Source of the DNA: CBDDKW01 sp965230425
GTDB lineage: Bacteria; Pseudomonadota; Gammaproteobacteria; UBA1113
NCBI GenBank assembly: GCA_965230425.1
Contig: CBDDKW010000004.1
Coordinates: 1 to 40,021 of the forward strand
Length of the DNA stretch: 40,021 bases
Direction of reading: 5' to 3'
Part shown: positions 25,908 to 33,318 of the stretch, one piece after another
Layout: each line of letters opens with the position of its first letter
Numbering within the stretch: position 1 is the first letter of the stretch
Notes under the pieces: model-generated
The model's database searches: none
The model's input: only the letters and a program-made list of their open reading frames with translations
What the model was told of the DNA's origin: nothing
Program-made: the position numbers and the translations under genes

Positions 25908-25955
25908 ATAGTAAATGTGATTGCTTTTGTACTCAACCTGGAATAATTACTAGGT
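25908..25955 (-). promoter_or_regulatory. lux-box-like operator and promoter of the 252-aa gene
   Basis: On the minus strand, ACCTAGTAATTATTCCAGGT (25936-25955) overlaps by one base the -35 TTGAGT (25931-25936). A 17-bp spacer leads to the -10 TACTAT (25908-25913), 40 bp ahead of the ATG. A further degenerate half-matching site, ACCTAG...CTATGT, lies at 25971-25991. Confidence 0.8.
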
Positions 25956-25980
25956 TATTAAAAATAGTTGACCTAGAAAA

Positions 25981-26667
25981 TTATTCTATGTTTTGATAAA
26001 AAATTTCGTTTGGGATGATTTTAAAAAAACCATAATCATATGCTACATCAAATATGTCAGAACGAGTCCGACAGTTCCATTTCTTTTTAATATTCTCTAC
26101 GTGAAAATTTACAGTTTTATCTGAAATATTAAGCAGGCTAGCAATTTCTTTTGCACTGCGACCGCGTAGTATATAGAATAAGCACTGACTCTCTCTAGAG
26201 GTTAATGTTTTTGACTTAATGTTAGAGATATAACTCGATATTTTTAATCTGTTACCTTGGTATTCAGTTAGACCTTTGAATAAATTAATGAGTTGACCAT
26301 TAACTTTTTTTGCTAAGCCCAATGTTGCCCATGGATACCCATTGGCATCATATAAAGGGAATTTTCTTGTTAATAACAATGCTTGTTTCTGCCTGTTGTC
26401 TAAAAACATGTCTAGTTGAAAATAGATATTGCCTTGTCTTGCATCAGAATCATGCTCGTTATATTCACCAGAGAATTCACACCAAGGCATGTGTTGATCG
26501 GTGCGTCCAAGTACCTTTTTTAAATGAATAAATCCCATAGCATTAATTATTTTTGAATTTGCAAAATGATATTCAAATTTTTCGTCTTTAATGTATACAT
26601 ATTCATCTAAGTTTTCTAAGCAAATATTTTTTAAAATGGTACCATTTTGTAAAAAAGAATTTTCCAT
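25981..26667 (-). CDS. PAS-LuxR regulator, subfamily A (array gene 8)
   Basis: 228 aa. Residues about 18-125 form a PAS-like sensor domain with the family motif GRTDQHMPW (54-62). Residues 155-212 are a LuxR/GerE helix-turn-helix (LTSRESQCLFYILRGRSAKEIASLL...TVNFHVENIKKKWNCRTRSDIF). The end, NEIFYQNIE, resembles the PPEIF end of other A members. It lacks an autoinducer-binding domain and a receiver domain. It is the most divergent A member. The ATG at 26667 has an AGAAG-type site. It has its own lux-box-like promoter at 26713-26759. Confidence 0.88.
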   Translation of the reverse strand: MENSFLQNGTILKNICLENLDEYVYIKDEKFEYHFANSKIINAMGFIHLKKVLGRTDQHMPWCEFSGEYNEHDSDARQGNIYFQLDMFLDNRQKQALLLTRKFPLYDANGYPWATLGLAKKVNGQLINLFKGLTEYQGNRLKISSYISNIKSKTLTSRESQCLFYILRGRSAKEIASLLNISDKTVNFHVENIKKKWNCRTRSDIFDVAYDYGFFKIIPNEIFYQNIE

Positions 26668-26712
26668 TATTTTCTCATCTTCTTAAGAAAGCTTTTTACA
26701 CTCGCTAGTTCA

Positions 26713-26759
26713 ATTATAACTTAGCTCTTGGTTATTAGAACCAGGAAAAATTACTAGGT
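26713..26759 (-). promoter_or_regulatory. lux-box-like operator and promoter of array gene 8
   Basis: Minus strand: ACCTAGTAATTTTTCCTGGT (26740-26759) overlapping by one base the -35 TTCTAA (26735-26740). A 16-bp spacer leads to a consensus -10 TATAAT (26713-26718), about 46 bp before the start codon. Confidence 0.82.
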
Positions 26760-26796
26760 AGATATAAATTGCATAAAATAGCTTGCTTGATTATGT

Positions 26797-27519
26797 TTAC
26801 TCACGTTTTTTAATATTAACACCATTTATTTCTGAAAAAATATCTGGAGGTATCACATTGAAGCATTCGTACTCATATGCTTTGTCAAAAATATCTGAGC
26901 GTGAGTGGCAATTCCATTTCTTTTTAATATTTTCAATGTGAAAATATACTGTTTTTGGTGAAACAAACAATTTATTAGCTATTTCCTTAGGCGTTCTACC
27001 ACGTAGCAAGTAAAATAGGCATTCACTTTCTCTTGATGTTAAATCCTTATGTCGGTGTTGTTGTAAATGATCTTGCAGGTAATTAGAAATCTTTAGTGGT
27101 TTTCCATCATAATAAAGTAGCTCATCAGATAGGTGGATCAAGTTTTTTTTAGCATATTGTGCGAAGCAAATTATCGCGACTGTTTTACCAGAATAATCAT
27201 ATAGTGGATATTTTCTACTAATGACTGAAGTGCGTACACCATTACAGCCTTCAGTAATTTCTAATTGTAGATATTTTAATCCTAATAATGTGTCATGATC
27301 ATGTTGTCTGTAATCTTCGCAGTAAGTACTCCATGGCATGTCTTCATCACTCATATTTAGTAGATTATCTTGCCGATGAATGCCTGATATTGACCTAAAT
27401 TTGTAATTACCATAAATGTATGGATATTTTTTTTCTGTGCTTTTGATAAAAACATAGTCGCTAGAATTTTCGAACACATCAACATAATTACTGAATTGTA
27501 AATTGAATATTTTTTCCAT
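26797..27519 (-). CDS. PAS-LuxR regulator, subfamily A (array gene 7)
   Basis: 240 aa. PAS-like domain at about residues 14-125 (ENSSDYVFIKS, then NMSDEDMPW). LuxR HTH near 165-225 (LTSRESECLFYLLRGRTPKEIANKLFVSPKTVYFHIENIKKKWNCHSRSDIF). It ends with ECFNVIPPDIF, the A-subfamily signature. The ATG at 27519 has GGAAG upstream. It lies 78 bp after the B-type gene at 27598 with no box of its own, so the pair is probably co-transcribed. The sensor ligand is unknown. Confidence 0.88.
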   Translation of the reverse strand: MEKIFNLQFSNYVDVFENSSDYVFIKSTEKKYPYIYGNYKFRSISGIHRQDNLLNMSDEDMPWSTYCEDYRQHDHDTLLGLKYLQLEITEGCNGVRTSVISRKYPLYDYSGKTVAIICFAQYAKKNLIHLSDELLYYDGKPLKISNYLQDHLQQHRHKDLTSRESECLFYLLRGRTPKEIANKLFVSPKTVYFHIENIKKKWNCHSRSDIFDKAYEYECFNVIPPDIFSEINGVNIKKRE

Positions 27520-27597
27520 AATAAAACTTCCATATTTATTTGGGTTATATTAAGTTAGTCTAATAAAATTTACAGTTTTTATAAGGTTACTAATTCA

Positions 27598-28308
27598 CTA
27601 TTTGTTGATATTATTTTTGGCTTTTCGGTAAGTAATTAATCCTTCGCTGATTGCTTTGGCAATGAGTTCACTGCGGTTGCTGCATTCAAGTTTGTTGCGT
27701 GCATTATCTAAGTGCGACTCAATAGTGCGAACAGATTTGTAAAGTGTTGCAGCAATTTCTTTTGCAGTTTTCCCATGGGCGACATACTGTAAACATAATC
27801 TTTCTGAGTTTGTAAGTTTATAAGCACTTAGGGTAATGTTGAAATATTTTTCAATAGAGAGTTTGCTGAATTCAGATGTTTCAATAAACGGGTTTTGGAG
27901 TAATTGTTGGATATATGTGAGTGATGGTTTTTTCATCTCAATGCCTTGCCCAATGACGCCAGCTTGTTTATTGTCACAATTATAATAGGGGGATTTACGG
28001 GTTAGTAAGAAGTAGTAAGCATCATTATAACAGTGTACATCTAAAATACACATGCATTCATTTCTGTAAGCGCGTTCATCCTCACTGATAAAACGATTGA
28101 CATATGCGTCGGAAGTATGGCTTTGGTGTACTTCAATAGCATGAGAAATAATATCACTATCCATTAAACCATTGATTTCAAGAATACTATTATAGTTAAA
28201 TATTTTCAACCCAGTCTCATTAATAAACCTGTACTTATTGTTGAAGTCTTTAATACATATCATACTATCCATAGAGTTGAAAAGTGTCATAAGTTGCTGC
28301 GATATCAT
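27598..28308 (-). CDS. PAS-LuxR regulator, subfamily B (array gene 6)
   Basis: 236 aa. The N-terminal PAS-like domain starts MISQQLMTLFNSMDSMICIKD and includes the B-type motif SEDERAYRN. A linker conserved among B members follows (YIQQLLQNPFIETSEFSKLS). The LuxR HTH lies near residues 165-225 (SERLCLQYVAHGKTAKEIAATLYKSVRTIESHLDNARNKLECSNRSEL). It ends SEGLITYRKAKNNINK. GAGG lies 8 nt before the ATG at 28308. It heads a B-A gene pair behind a lux-box-like promoter. Confidence 0.88.
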   Translation of the reverse strand: MISQQLMTLFNSMDSMICIKDFNNKYRFINETGLKIFNYNSILEINGLMDSDIISHAIEVHQSHTSDAYVNRFISEDERAYRNECMCILDVHCYNDAYYFLLTRKSPYYNCDNKQAGVIGQGIEMKKPSLTYIQQLLQNPFIETSEFSKLSIEKYFNITLSAYKLTNSERLCLQYVAHGKTAKEIAATLYKSVRTIESHLDNARNKLECSNRSELIAKAISEGLITYRKAKNNINK

Positions 28309-28377
28309 AAGTCAACCTCATGTTCTGACCTAATAATTTTTCGGTACAGTGTCTGTGCTATTTTAAACTTGAGTTTT

Positions 28378-28425
28378 ATTATTGACTGCTTTGTATGAAG
28401 TTACAACCTAGGGAAATTACTAGGT
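28378..28425 (-). promoter_or_regulatory. lux-box-like operator and promoter of array gene 6
   Basis: Minus strand: ACCTAGTAATTTCCCTAGGT (28406-28425), the most symmetric copy, overlapping by one base the -35 TTGTAA (28401-28406). A 17-bp spacer leads to the -10 AATAAT (28378-28383), about 70 bp before the start codon. Confidence 0.85.
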
Positions 28426-28479
28426 GAGAGAGAGCTTGCATTGTAGAGTAACTGATTTTTATAGCATGATATTGGGTTT

Positions 28480-29190
28480 TTAATTATCAATATGATTAAT
28501 TTTGTTGAAAATCTCTGGAGGTATCACATTGAAACATTTGTACTCGTATGCTTTATCAAAAATATCCGAGCGTGAGTGGCAATTCCATTTATTTTTAATA
28601 TTCTCAATATGAAAATCTACAGTTTTGGGTGAAACATGCAGTTCATAAGCAATTTCTTTAGAGGTCCTACCGCGCAATACATAAAATAAACACTGGCTTT
28701 CTCGTGGGGTTAATAATAGATGAGGATGGGTATTAATATGGTCATGCAAGTAGCAACCAACACGTAATGGTTTTTTGTCATAGTAAAGTAGCTCATTTGT
28801 CATTGTAATAAAGCTGTGATTAGCATTACTGGTAAATCCTATAATTGCATTTATTTTACCAGTACTCGCGTAAAGTGGGAATTTTCTACTGATAATGGCT
28901 GTTAGCTCTCCATCACCTGTTTTTGTTATATCCAATTGTAAGTACTGCAGTCCTGATAGAGTATCATTGTCATGTTGCCTATAGTCATTGGTAAAATCAC
29001 CCCAGGGCATATCTTCATCAGTTCTTTGAATGAGATTTTTGTGCTTATAAGTGCCAGAAATTGCTCTAAAATTATAGTTGCCATAAATGTAAGCATATTT
29101 TTCTTCTACACTTTTTATATAAATGTAGTTACTTGCATTTTCAAATATTTCTGCATAATTATTAAGCTGCAAATTGGTGAGTTCTTCCAT
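28480..29190 (-). CDS. PAS-LuxR regulator, subfamily A (array gene 5)
   Basis: 236 aa. PAS-like domain at about residues 14-125 (FENASNYIYIKS, QRTDEDMPW). LuxR HTH near 163-222 (LTPRESQCLFYVLRGRTSKEIAYELHVSPKTVDFHIENIKNKWNCHSRSDIF). It ends KCFNVIPPEIFNKI. It is very close to array gene 7 along its whole length, implying recent duplication. AAGG lies upstream of the ATG at 29190. It sits 90 bp after B-type gene 4 with no box, so it is probably the second gene of a B-A pair. Confidence 0.88.
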   Translation of the reverse strand: MEELTNLQLNNYAEIFENASNYIYIKSVEEKYAYIYGNYNFRAISGTYKHKNLIQRTDEDMPWGDFTNDYRQHDNDTLSGLQYLQLDITKTGDGELTAIISRKFPLYASTGKINAIIGFTSNANHSFITMTNELLYYDKKPLRVGCYLHDHINTHPHLLLTPRESQCLFYVLRGRTSKEIAYELHVSPKTVDFHIENIKNKWNCHSRSDIFDKAYEYKCFNVIPPEIFNKINHIDN

Positions 29191-29280
29191 AATAAACCTT
29201 CACTAAGAATAACAGGTTATCCACCTTTTTATATAAAATTAATGCCAAAAAGCGTATTTTCATGAGTGCCAGTATTGTTC

Positions 29281-29967
29281 TTAATTGTAAGTAATTAATC
29301 CTTCCGTAATGGCTTTGGCAATGACTTCACTGCGGTTACTGCATCTCAGTTTGCTGCGCGCATTATCTAGGTGTGATTCAATGGTGCGGACAGATTTATA
29401 AAGTGTTGCGGCAATTTCTTTTGCGGTTTTACCTTGGGCAACATAGTGTAAGCATAACTTTTCCGATTTTGTCAGATTATAAGTACTTAGAGTTATATTG
29501 AAGTGTTTTTCTATGGTAAATTCACTAAATTTAGACATTTCGATAAGTGGATTGCTTAGTAGTTGTTGGATGTAATGCGGTGTTGGATTTAGTATTTCCA
29601 TAGACTGGAATAGTACTCCAGTTATTTTTTGCTTTGCGTTATAATATGGTTGTCGTCTTGTTAAAAGAAAATGCGGAATACCATTGTAGGTGTGTGCATC
29701 TATAATTGTAAAATGCTCTTTTCTATAAGCCCGTTCGTCCTGGCTTACAAAGTGGTTCGTATACTCTTGATGTGTATGGTGATTAGATGGACAAATGGCA
29801 TGTGATACCACTTCATGCTCAGTTATGAGCTCTATTTCTTTAAAATTATCATAACTTAAAACTTCTAAAGCTTTGCGGTTAATAAACCTATAACAGCTAT
29901 TGAAATCTTTGATACATATCATAGTTTCCATCGAGTTAAAAAGTGTAACAAGTTGCTGCGATACCAT
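29281..29967 (-). CDS. PAS-LuxR regulator, subfamily B (array gene 4)
   Basis: 228 aa from the ATG at 29967, which aligns with the other B-type starts (MVSQQLVTLFNSMETMICIKD) and lies 7 nt after GAGG. The in-frame ATG at 29973 is too close to that site. The PAS-like domain contains SQDERAYRK. The HTH near residues 160-220 is nearly identical to other B members (KTAKEIAATLYKSVRTIESHLDNARSKLRCSNRSEV). It ends TEGLITYN. It heads a pair with the A-type gene at 28480. Confidence 0.88.
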   Translation of the reverse strand: MVSQQLVTLFNSMETMICIKDFNSCYRFINRKALEVLSYDNFKEIELITEHEVVSHAICPSNHHTHQEYTNHFVSQDERAYRKEHFTIIDAHTYNGIPHFLLTRRQPYYNAKQKITGVLFQSMEILNPTPHYIQQLLSNPLIEMSKFSEFTIEKHFNITLSTYNLTKSEKLCLHYVAQGKTAKEIAATLYKSVRTIESHLDNARSKLRCSNRSEVIAKAITEGLITYN

Positions 29968-30030
29968 AAGCATACCTCGTGTTTTTAGCTTTTGAACTTT
30001 GATTTAGGTCTTACTAGCTCGTATTTTCAT

Positions 30031-30078
30031 ATTGTCGGTTGAGTTCTGTAGAATTGCAACCCAGTAAAATCACTGGGT
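30031..30078 (-). promoter_or_regulatory. lux-box-like operator and promoter of array gene 4
   Basis: Minus strand: ACCCAGTGATTTTACTGGGT (30059-30078), compensated on both arms (ACCCAG/CTGGGT), overlapping by one base the -35 TTGCAA (30054-30059). A 17-bp spacer leads to the -10 GACAAT (30031-30036). The paired change in both arms is what a real dyad site would show. Confidence 0.83.
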
Positions 30079-30204
30079 GGTCAATGTATTTTGAAAGAGA
30101 TTTCTTTATTTTTCATCTTGAGAATCCTTTGTATTTATAAAATATTGTCAGTAAATGTTGAGTTTATGCTTCGCTGATAATATATTTTTTATATTATCTT
30201 CGTA

Positions 30205-30918
30205 CTATTCCGCGTCGGTGGTCGTAGGAGCGTTATAACTAATTATCCCTTCAGTGATTGCTTTGGCAATGAGTTCACTACGATTACTGCACTCAAGCTT
30301 ACTGCGTGCGTTATCTAAGTGTGATTCGATGGTGCGGACAGATTTATAAAGTTTTTCGGCAATTTCTTTTGCTGTTTTTCCTTGGGCGACATAGTGTAAA
30401 CACAATTTTTCTGTTTTTGTGAGTTTATAAGTACTTAGGGTAATATTAAAGTACTTTTCAATGGACAGTTTGCTAAATTCAGATGTTTCAATAAACGGGT
30501 TTTGGAGTAATTGTTGAATATAGATGAGTGATGGGTTATGAATTTCTGTACTATGGGAAAGCACACCGATTATCTTATCTGTATTGTTGTCGTAGTAGGG
30601 ACGTTTTTTGGTGATTAAAAAATAGTCGCGATTATTATAACTGTGTGCATCTAAAATGCATACTGACTTATTACGGAATGCGCATTCGTCTTCACTCACA
30701 AAGTGGTCAGCGTAGGCTGTACATGTATGAGGTGAGTGTATGCTAATAGAGTGAGCAACGGTGTCATTATCCCGCAATCCGTCAATTTCACCAACATGAT
30801 TGTAATTAAATACTTTTAATCCTTGATTGTTTGCAAACCTGTGGCGACTGTCTAGATCTTTGATGCCTATTATCCCATCCATGTTATTCAAAAGGTTCAT
30901 AATTTGTTTTGATATCAT
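30205..30918 (-). CDS. PAS-LuxR regulator, subfamily B (array gene 3)
   Basis: 237 aa. It starts MISKQIMNLLNNMDGIIGIKD and is almost identical there to array gene 2. The PAS-like domain has SEDECAFRN. The linker YIQQLLQNPFIETSEFSKLS precedes a LuxR HTH (LTKTEKLCLHYVAQGKTAKEIAEKLYKSVRTIESHLDNARSKLECSNRSEL). It ends TEGIISYNAPTTTDAE. AAGG lies 7 nt before the ATG at 30918. Its upstream region duplicates that of gene 2, but the lux-box-like arms are degraded. Confidence 0.88.
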   Translation of the reverse strand: MISKQIMNLLNNMDGIIGIKDLDSRHRFANNQGLKVFNYNHVGEIDGLRDNDTVAHSISIHSPHTCTAYADHFVSEDECAFRNKSVCILDAHSYNNRDYFLITKKRPYYDNNTDKIIGVLSHSTEIHNPSLIYIQQLLQNPFIETSEFSKLSIEKYFNITLSTYKLTKTEKLCLHYVAQGKTAKEIAEKLYKSVRTIESHLDNARSKLECSNRSELIAKAITEGIISYNAPTTTDAE

Positions 30919-30950
30919 CGGCTTACCTTACAATTCTTACTTTTAAAAAA

Positions 30951-30968
30951 ATATAGCCAGAGCTATAT
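30951..30968. repeat. ATATAGC palindrome upstream of array gene 3
   Basis: ATATAGC-CAGA-GCTATAT, a 7-bp inverted repeat in the 5' leader about 33 bp before the start codon. An equivalent copy with loop CATA lies at 31888-31905 before array gene 2. Both lie in a duplicated ~95-bp leader. Confidence 0.7.
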
Positions 30969-30998
30969 CTCGCCCGCTGATATACTCGTTGAATTATT

Positions 30999-31047
30999 AT
31001 TATTGATTAGCTTCAGCGATAATACAAGTTGGAAAAGGCGACTATGT
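30999..31047 (-). promoter_or_regulatory. promoter of array gene 3 with degenerate lux-box-like site
   Basis: The -35 TTGTAT (31022-31027), 17-bp spacer and -10 AATAAT (30999-31004) are identical to those of gene 2. The box position (31027-31047) reads ACATAGTCGCC...TCCAACT on the minus strand: the 3' arm is lost and the 5' arm is altered. The core promoter is preserved while the operator is not. Confidence 0.7.
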
Positions 31048-31138
31048 AAAGCCAATTTTTTGTACTAATAAATGCTAACAGCAGAATTAAAGTGATAGTG
31101 AACATAAGTAAAAATATATTTTTATAAGCGAAGCGAAG

Positions 31139-31158
31139 ACCCCGGCAAATGCCGGGGT
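31139..31158 (-). terminator. terminator after array gene 2
   Basis: ACCCCGGCA-AA-TGCCGGGGT, a strong GC hairpin 5 bp past the stop of the gene at 31163. On the minus strand it is followed by CTTCGCTTCGC and then an AT-rich stretch. Termination here would insulate gene 3 from gene 2. Confidence 0.7.
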
Positions 31159-31162
31159 TACC

Positions 31163-31849
31163 TTATTTATAAGTAATTATCCCCTCAGTGATGGCTTTGG
31201 CAATGAGTTCGCTGCGGTTACTGCATTCTAGTTTGTTGCGTGCGTTATCTAAGTGTGATTCGATGGTGCGGACAGATTTATAAAGTTTTTCAGCAATTTC
31301 TTTTGCGGTTTTGCCTTGAGCGACATAGTGTAAACACAATTTTTCTGTTTTTGTGAGTTTATAAGTACTTAGGGTAATATTGAAGTATTTTTCAATAGAC
31401 AGTTTGCTAAAATCGGATGTGTCAATCAAAGGATCTTGAAGCAGTTGTTGAATATAAGTGAGTGATGGGTTTTCAATTTTTATACATTGAGTAAACACAC
31501 CTGCAATCTTATCTGCTTCATTATAGTATGGTTGTTTTTTAGTGAGTAAAAAGTAGTAATTATTATGATAACTGTGTACATCTAAAACACATACTGGTTT
31601 ATTTCTATAAGCGGATTCGTCTTCACTAACAAAGCGGTCAGCATACGCAGTAGAATTATAAGGCGAGTGGATGTCAATAGCGTGAGTGACGAAGTCGCTC
31701 TCCATTAAGCCATTAACCTCAGCATTATTTTTGTAATTAAATACATATAACCCCATATCGTTTAAAAATCTATAGCGGTTATTGAGGTCTTTGATAACTA
31801 CGATCCCATTCATGTTATTCAAAAGGTTCATAATTTGTTTTGATATCAT
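31163..31849 (-). CDS. PAS-LuxR regulator, subfamily B (array gene 2)
   Basis: 228 aa, close sister of array gene 3. The PAS-like domain starts MISKQIMNLLNNMNGIVVIKD and has SEDESAYRN. The linker YIQQLLQDPLIDTSDFSKLS precedes a LuxR HTH identical in most positions to gene 3. It ends TEGIITYK. AAGG lies 7-8 nt before the ATG at 31849. It has an intact box and promoter upstream (31936-31984) and a strong terminator directly downstream, so it is probably monocistronic. Confidence 0.88.
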   Translation of the reverse strand: MISKQIMNLLNNMNGIVVIKDLNNRYRFLNDMGLYVFNYKNNAEVNGLMESDFVTHAIDIHSPYNSTAYADRFVSEDESAYRNKPVCVLDVHSYHNNYYFLLTKKQPYYNEADKIAGVFTQCIKIENPSLTYIQQLLQDPLIDTSDFSKLSIEKYFNITLSTYKLTKTEKLCLHYVAQGKTAKEIAEKLYKSVRTIESHLDNARNKLECSNRSELIAKAITEGIITYK

Positions 31850-31887
31850 GAGCTTACCTTGCGTTTTTATTTTTTACTGTCAAAAAA

Positions 31888-31905
31888 ATATAGCCATAGC
31901 TATAT
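31888..31905. repeat. ATATAGC palindrome upstream of array gene 2
   Basis: ATATAGC-CATA-GCTATAT in the 5' leader between the promoter and the start codon. It is homologous to 30951-30968. It could be an RNA hairpin or a second operator. Confidence 0.7.
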
Positions 31906-31935
31906 CTCGCCCGCTGATATACTCGTTGAAGTATT

Positions 31936-31984
31936 ATTATTGATTAGCTGCAGCGATAATACAACCTGGGAAAGATTACTAGGT
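31936..31984 (-). promoter_or_regulatory. lux-box-like operator and promoter of array gene 2
   Basis: Minus strand: a 21-bp site with arms ACCTAGTAATC and TTTCCCAGGT (31964-31984), one base longer than the other copies. It overlaps by one base the -35 TTGTAT (31959-31964). A 17-bp spacer leads to the -10 AATAAT (31936-31941), about 87 bp before the start codon. Confidence 0.8.
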
Positions 31985-32005
31985 TAAGGCTGATTTTTGT
32001 ACAAA

Positions 32006-32725
32006 TTAAGCGCCAATTACATTCAATGTAGCGAAAATTTCTGGTGGTATTACATTAAAACACTGGTACTCATAAGCTTTGTCAAAGAGATCAGAGCGTG
32101 AGTGACAGTCCCATTTGTTTTTAATATTTTCAATATGAAAGTCCACTGTTTTCGGGGAAACAGTCAGTTTTTTAGCAATTTCTTTCGAGGTTTTGCCACG
32201 CAATAAATAAAACAAGCACTCACTTTCTCTGGATGTTAAAATGCGGTGTTGATGTTCAATAAGTTGGTTTTGCAAATAGTTAGATATTTTTAGGGGCTTT
32301 TTATCATAATAAACTAAGTCACCGGTGAGATTTATATGATCCATACTAATATTGTTAATCTTATTGGTAAAACCAATGATGCCTGTAATGCTACCAGACT
32401 CATCATATAATCCGAATTTTCTTGTCATTATTATTGACAGCTCATTGTTGCCATCACGGATATGCTCAAGTTGGTAGTATTGTAATCCTAATATTGTATC
32501 CCTATCATGCTCTCGATAACTATCTGTAAATTCACTCCAAGGCATGTCTTCATCCGTTTTACCGATGAGTTCATCTAGGTTTCCAGTGTTTATTAGCATT
32601 CTCAAATTCTGATTTAAATATATATACGATGGCTTAGAATCTGCATTTTTGATATAAATATAATCGGTGGAATTCTCAAACATATTTGCGTGATCCCTGA
32701 TATAGGTGGAAATGCTAGTTTCCAT
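32006..32725 (-). CDS. PAS-LuxR regulator, subfamily A (array gene 1)
   Basis: 239 aa from the ATG at 32725, which has GGAG 10 nt upstream and aligns with other A-type starts; the in-frame ATG at 32749 lacks a good site. PAS-like domain (FENSTDYIYIKN, GKTDEDMPW). LuxR HTH near residues 165-225 (LTSRESECLFYLLRGKTSKEIAKKLTVSPKTVDFHIENIKNKWDCHSRSDLF). It ends QCFNVIPPEIF. It is first in the array and has no lux-box-like site upstream, so it may be the unregulated input. Possible -35/-10 pairs upstream are unconvincing. Confidence 0.88.
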   Translation of the reverse strand: METSISTYIRDHANMFENSTDYIYIKNADSKPSYIYLNQNLRMLINTGNLDELIGKTDEDMPWSEFTDSYREHDRDTILGLQYYQLEHIRDGNNELSIIMTRKFGLYDESGSITGIIGFTNKINNISMDHINLTGDLVYYDKKPLKISNYLQNQLIEHQHRILTSRESECLFYLLRGKTSKEIAKKLTVSPKTVDFHIENIKNKWDCHSRSDLFDKAYEYQCFNVIPPEIFATLNVIGA

Positions 32726-32791
32726 AGTGTGCAAACTCCATTTATCCATAGGTAAAGTTATATTACAGTTATTGTTATATTGTCTATGCAG

Positions 32792-33274
32792 CTATGGCTT
32801 CTTCGTGCAATAGCGCTGCATATTTGCTTTAATTTGTTCAATGCGTTGCGCACGTTCCTCATCATTAAACCAGTGATACTCGCCTTGGGCATCCACATAG
32901 TAAACACGGCGGCCAGTTTCTGAAAGTAAGTCAAGATTGTGTTGGTACTTTTTGCATAGTTCAGCGATTTCATCTTTTACTTTTTGTTTCTCTTTTGTGA
33001 CTTCAATTTCAGATTCTATATTCTTGCGCTTTTGCTGAGTCTGTTGATAATTTTCATAGGCAGATTCTTGGCGTTGTTGCAGGTTTGGATCAGGAGCAGG
33101 TGGTGGGGCAATGGAGACTTCCTCTGCATTGCTGCCACGGGGTGGGGTTTTACCATAATGAGTATTGCCTTGGCTGTCTGTCCATTTATAGACGTCGGCT
33201 GCACTGGCAGTGACAATAAAGCCACAAGTGATAAGCGCAGTACAGGTTGTTGCTAATTTCAGTTTTTGCACCAC
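32792..33274 (-). CDS. exported DUF4124-domain protein
   Basis: 160 aa. Signal peptide at about residues 1-25 (ending TASA). A DUF4124 motif follows at once (DVYKWTDSQGNTHYGKTPP), then a Pro-rich stretch and a charged coiled-coil-like region (residues about 60-110). It ends with a C-terminal segment containing RRVYYVDAQGEYHWFNDEER. GTG starts at 33274 or 33271 both follow GGAGG; the second has better spacing. The family's function is unknown; members are periplasmic or envelope proteins. Confidence 0.82.
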   Translation of the reverse strand: MVQKLKLATTCTALITCGFIVTASAADVYKWTDSQGNTHYGKTPPRGSNAEEVSIAPPPAPDPNLQQRQESAYENYQQTQQKRKNIESEIEVTKEKQKVKDEIAELCKKYQHNLDLLSETGRRVYYVDAQGEYHWFNDEERAQRIEQIKANMQRYCTKKP

Positions 33275-33318
33275 AAACCTCCAGAATAGGGATCGCTTTT
33301 AGAAGTATAGCATAGCTC

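Noticed and set aside
25868..25936. TTG start extending the orphan array gene to 275 aa
   Set aside because: The extension overlaps the -10, the -35 and the last base of the lux-box-like operator, while the ATG at 25867 has a ribosome site.
25109..32749. A luxI-type autoinducer synthase near the LuxR array
   Set aside because: No open frame in or around the array resembles an acyl-homoserine lactone synthase; the regulators have PAS-like, not autoinducer-binding, domains.
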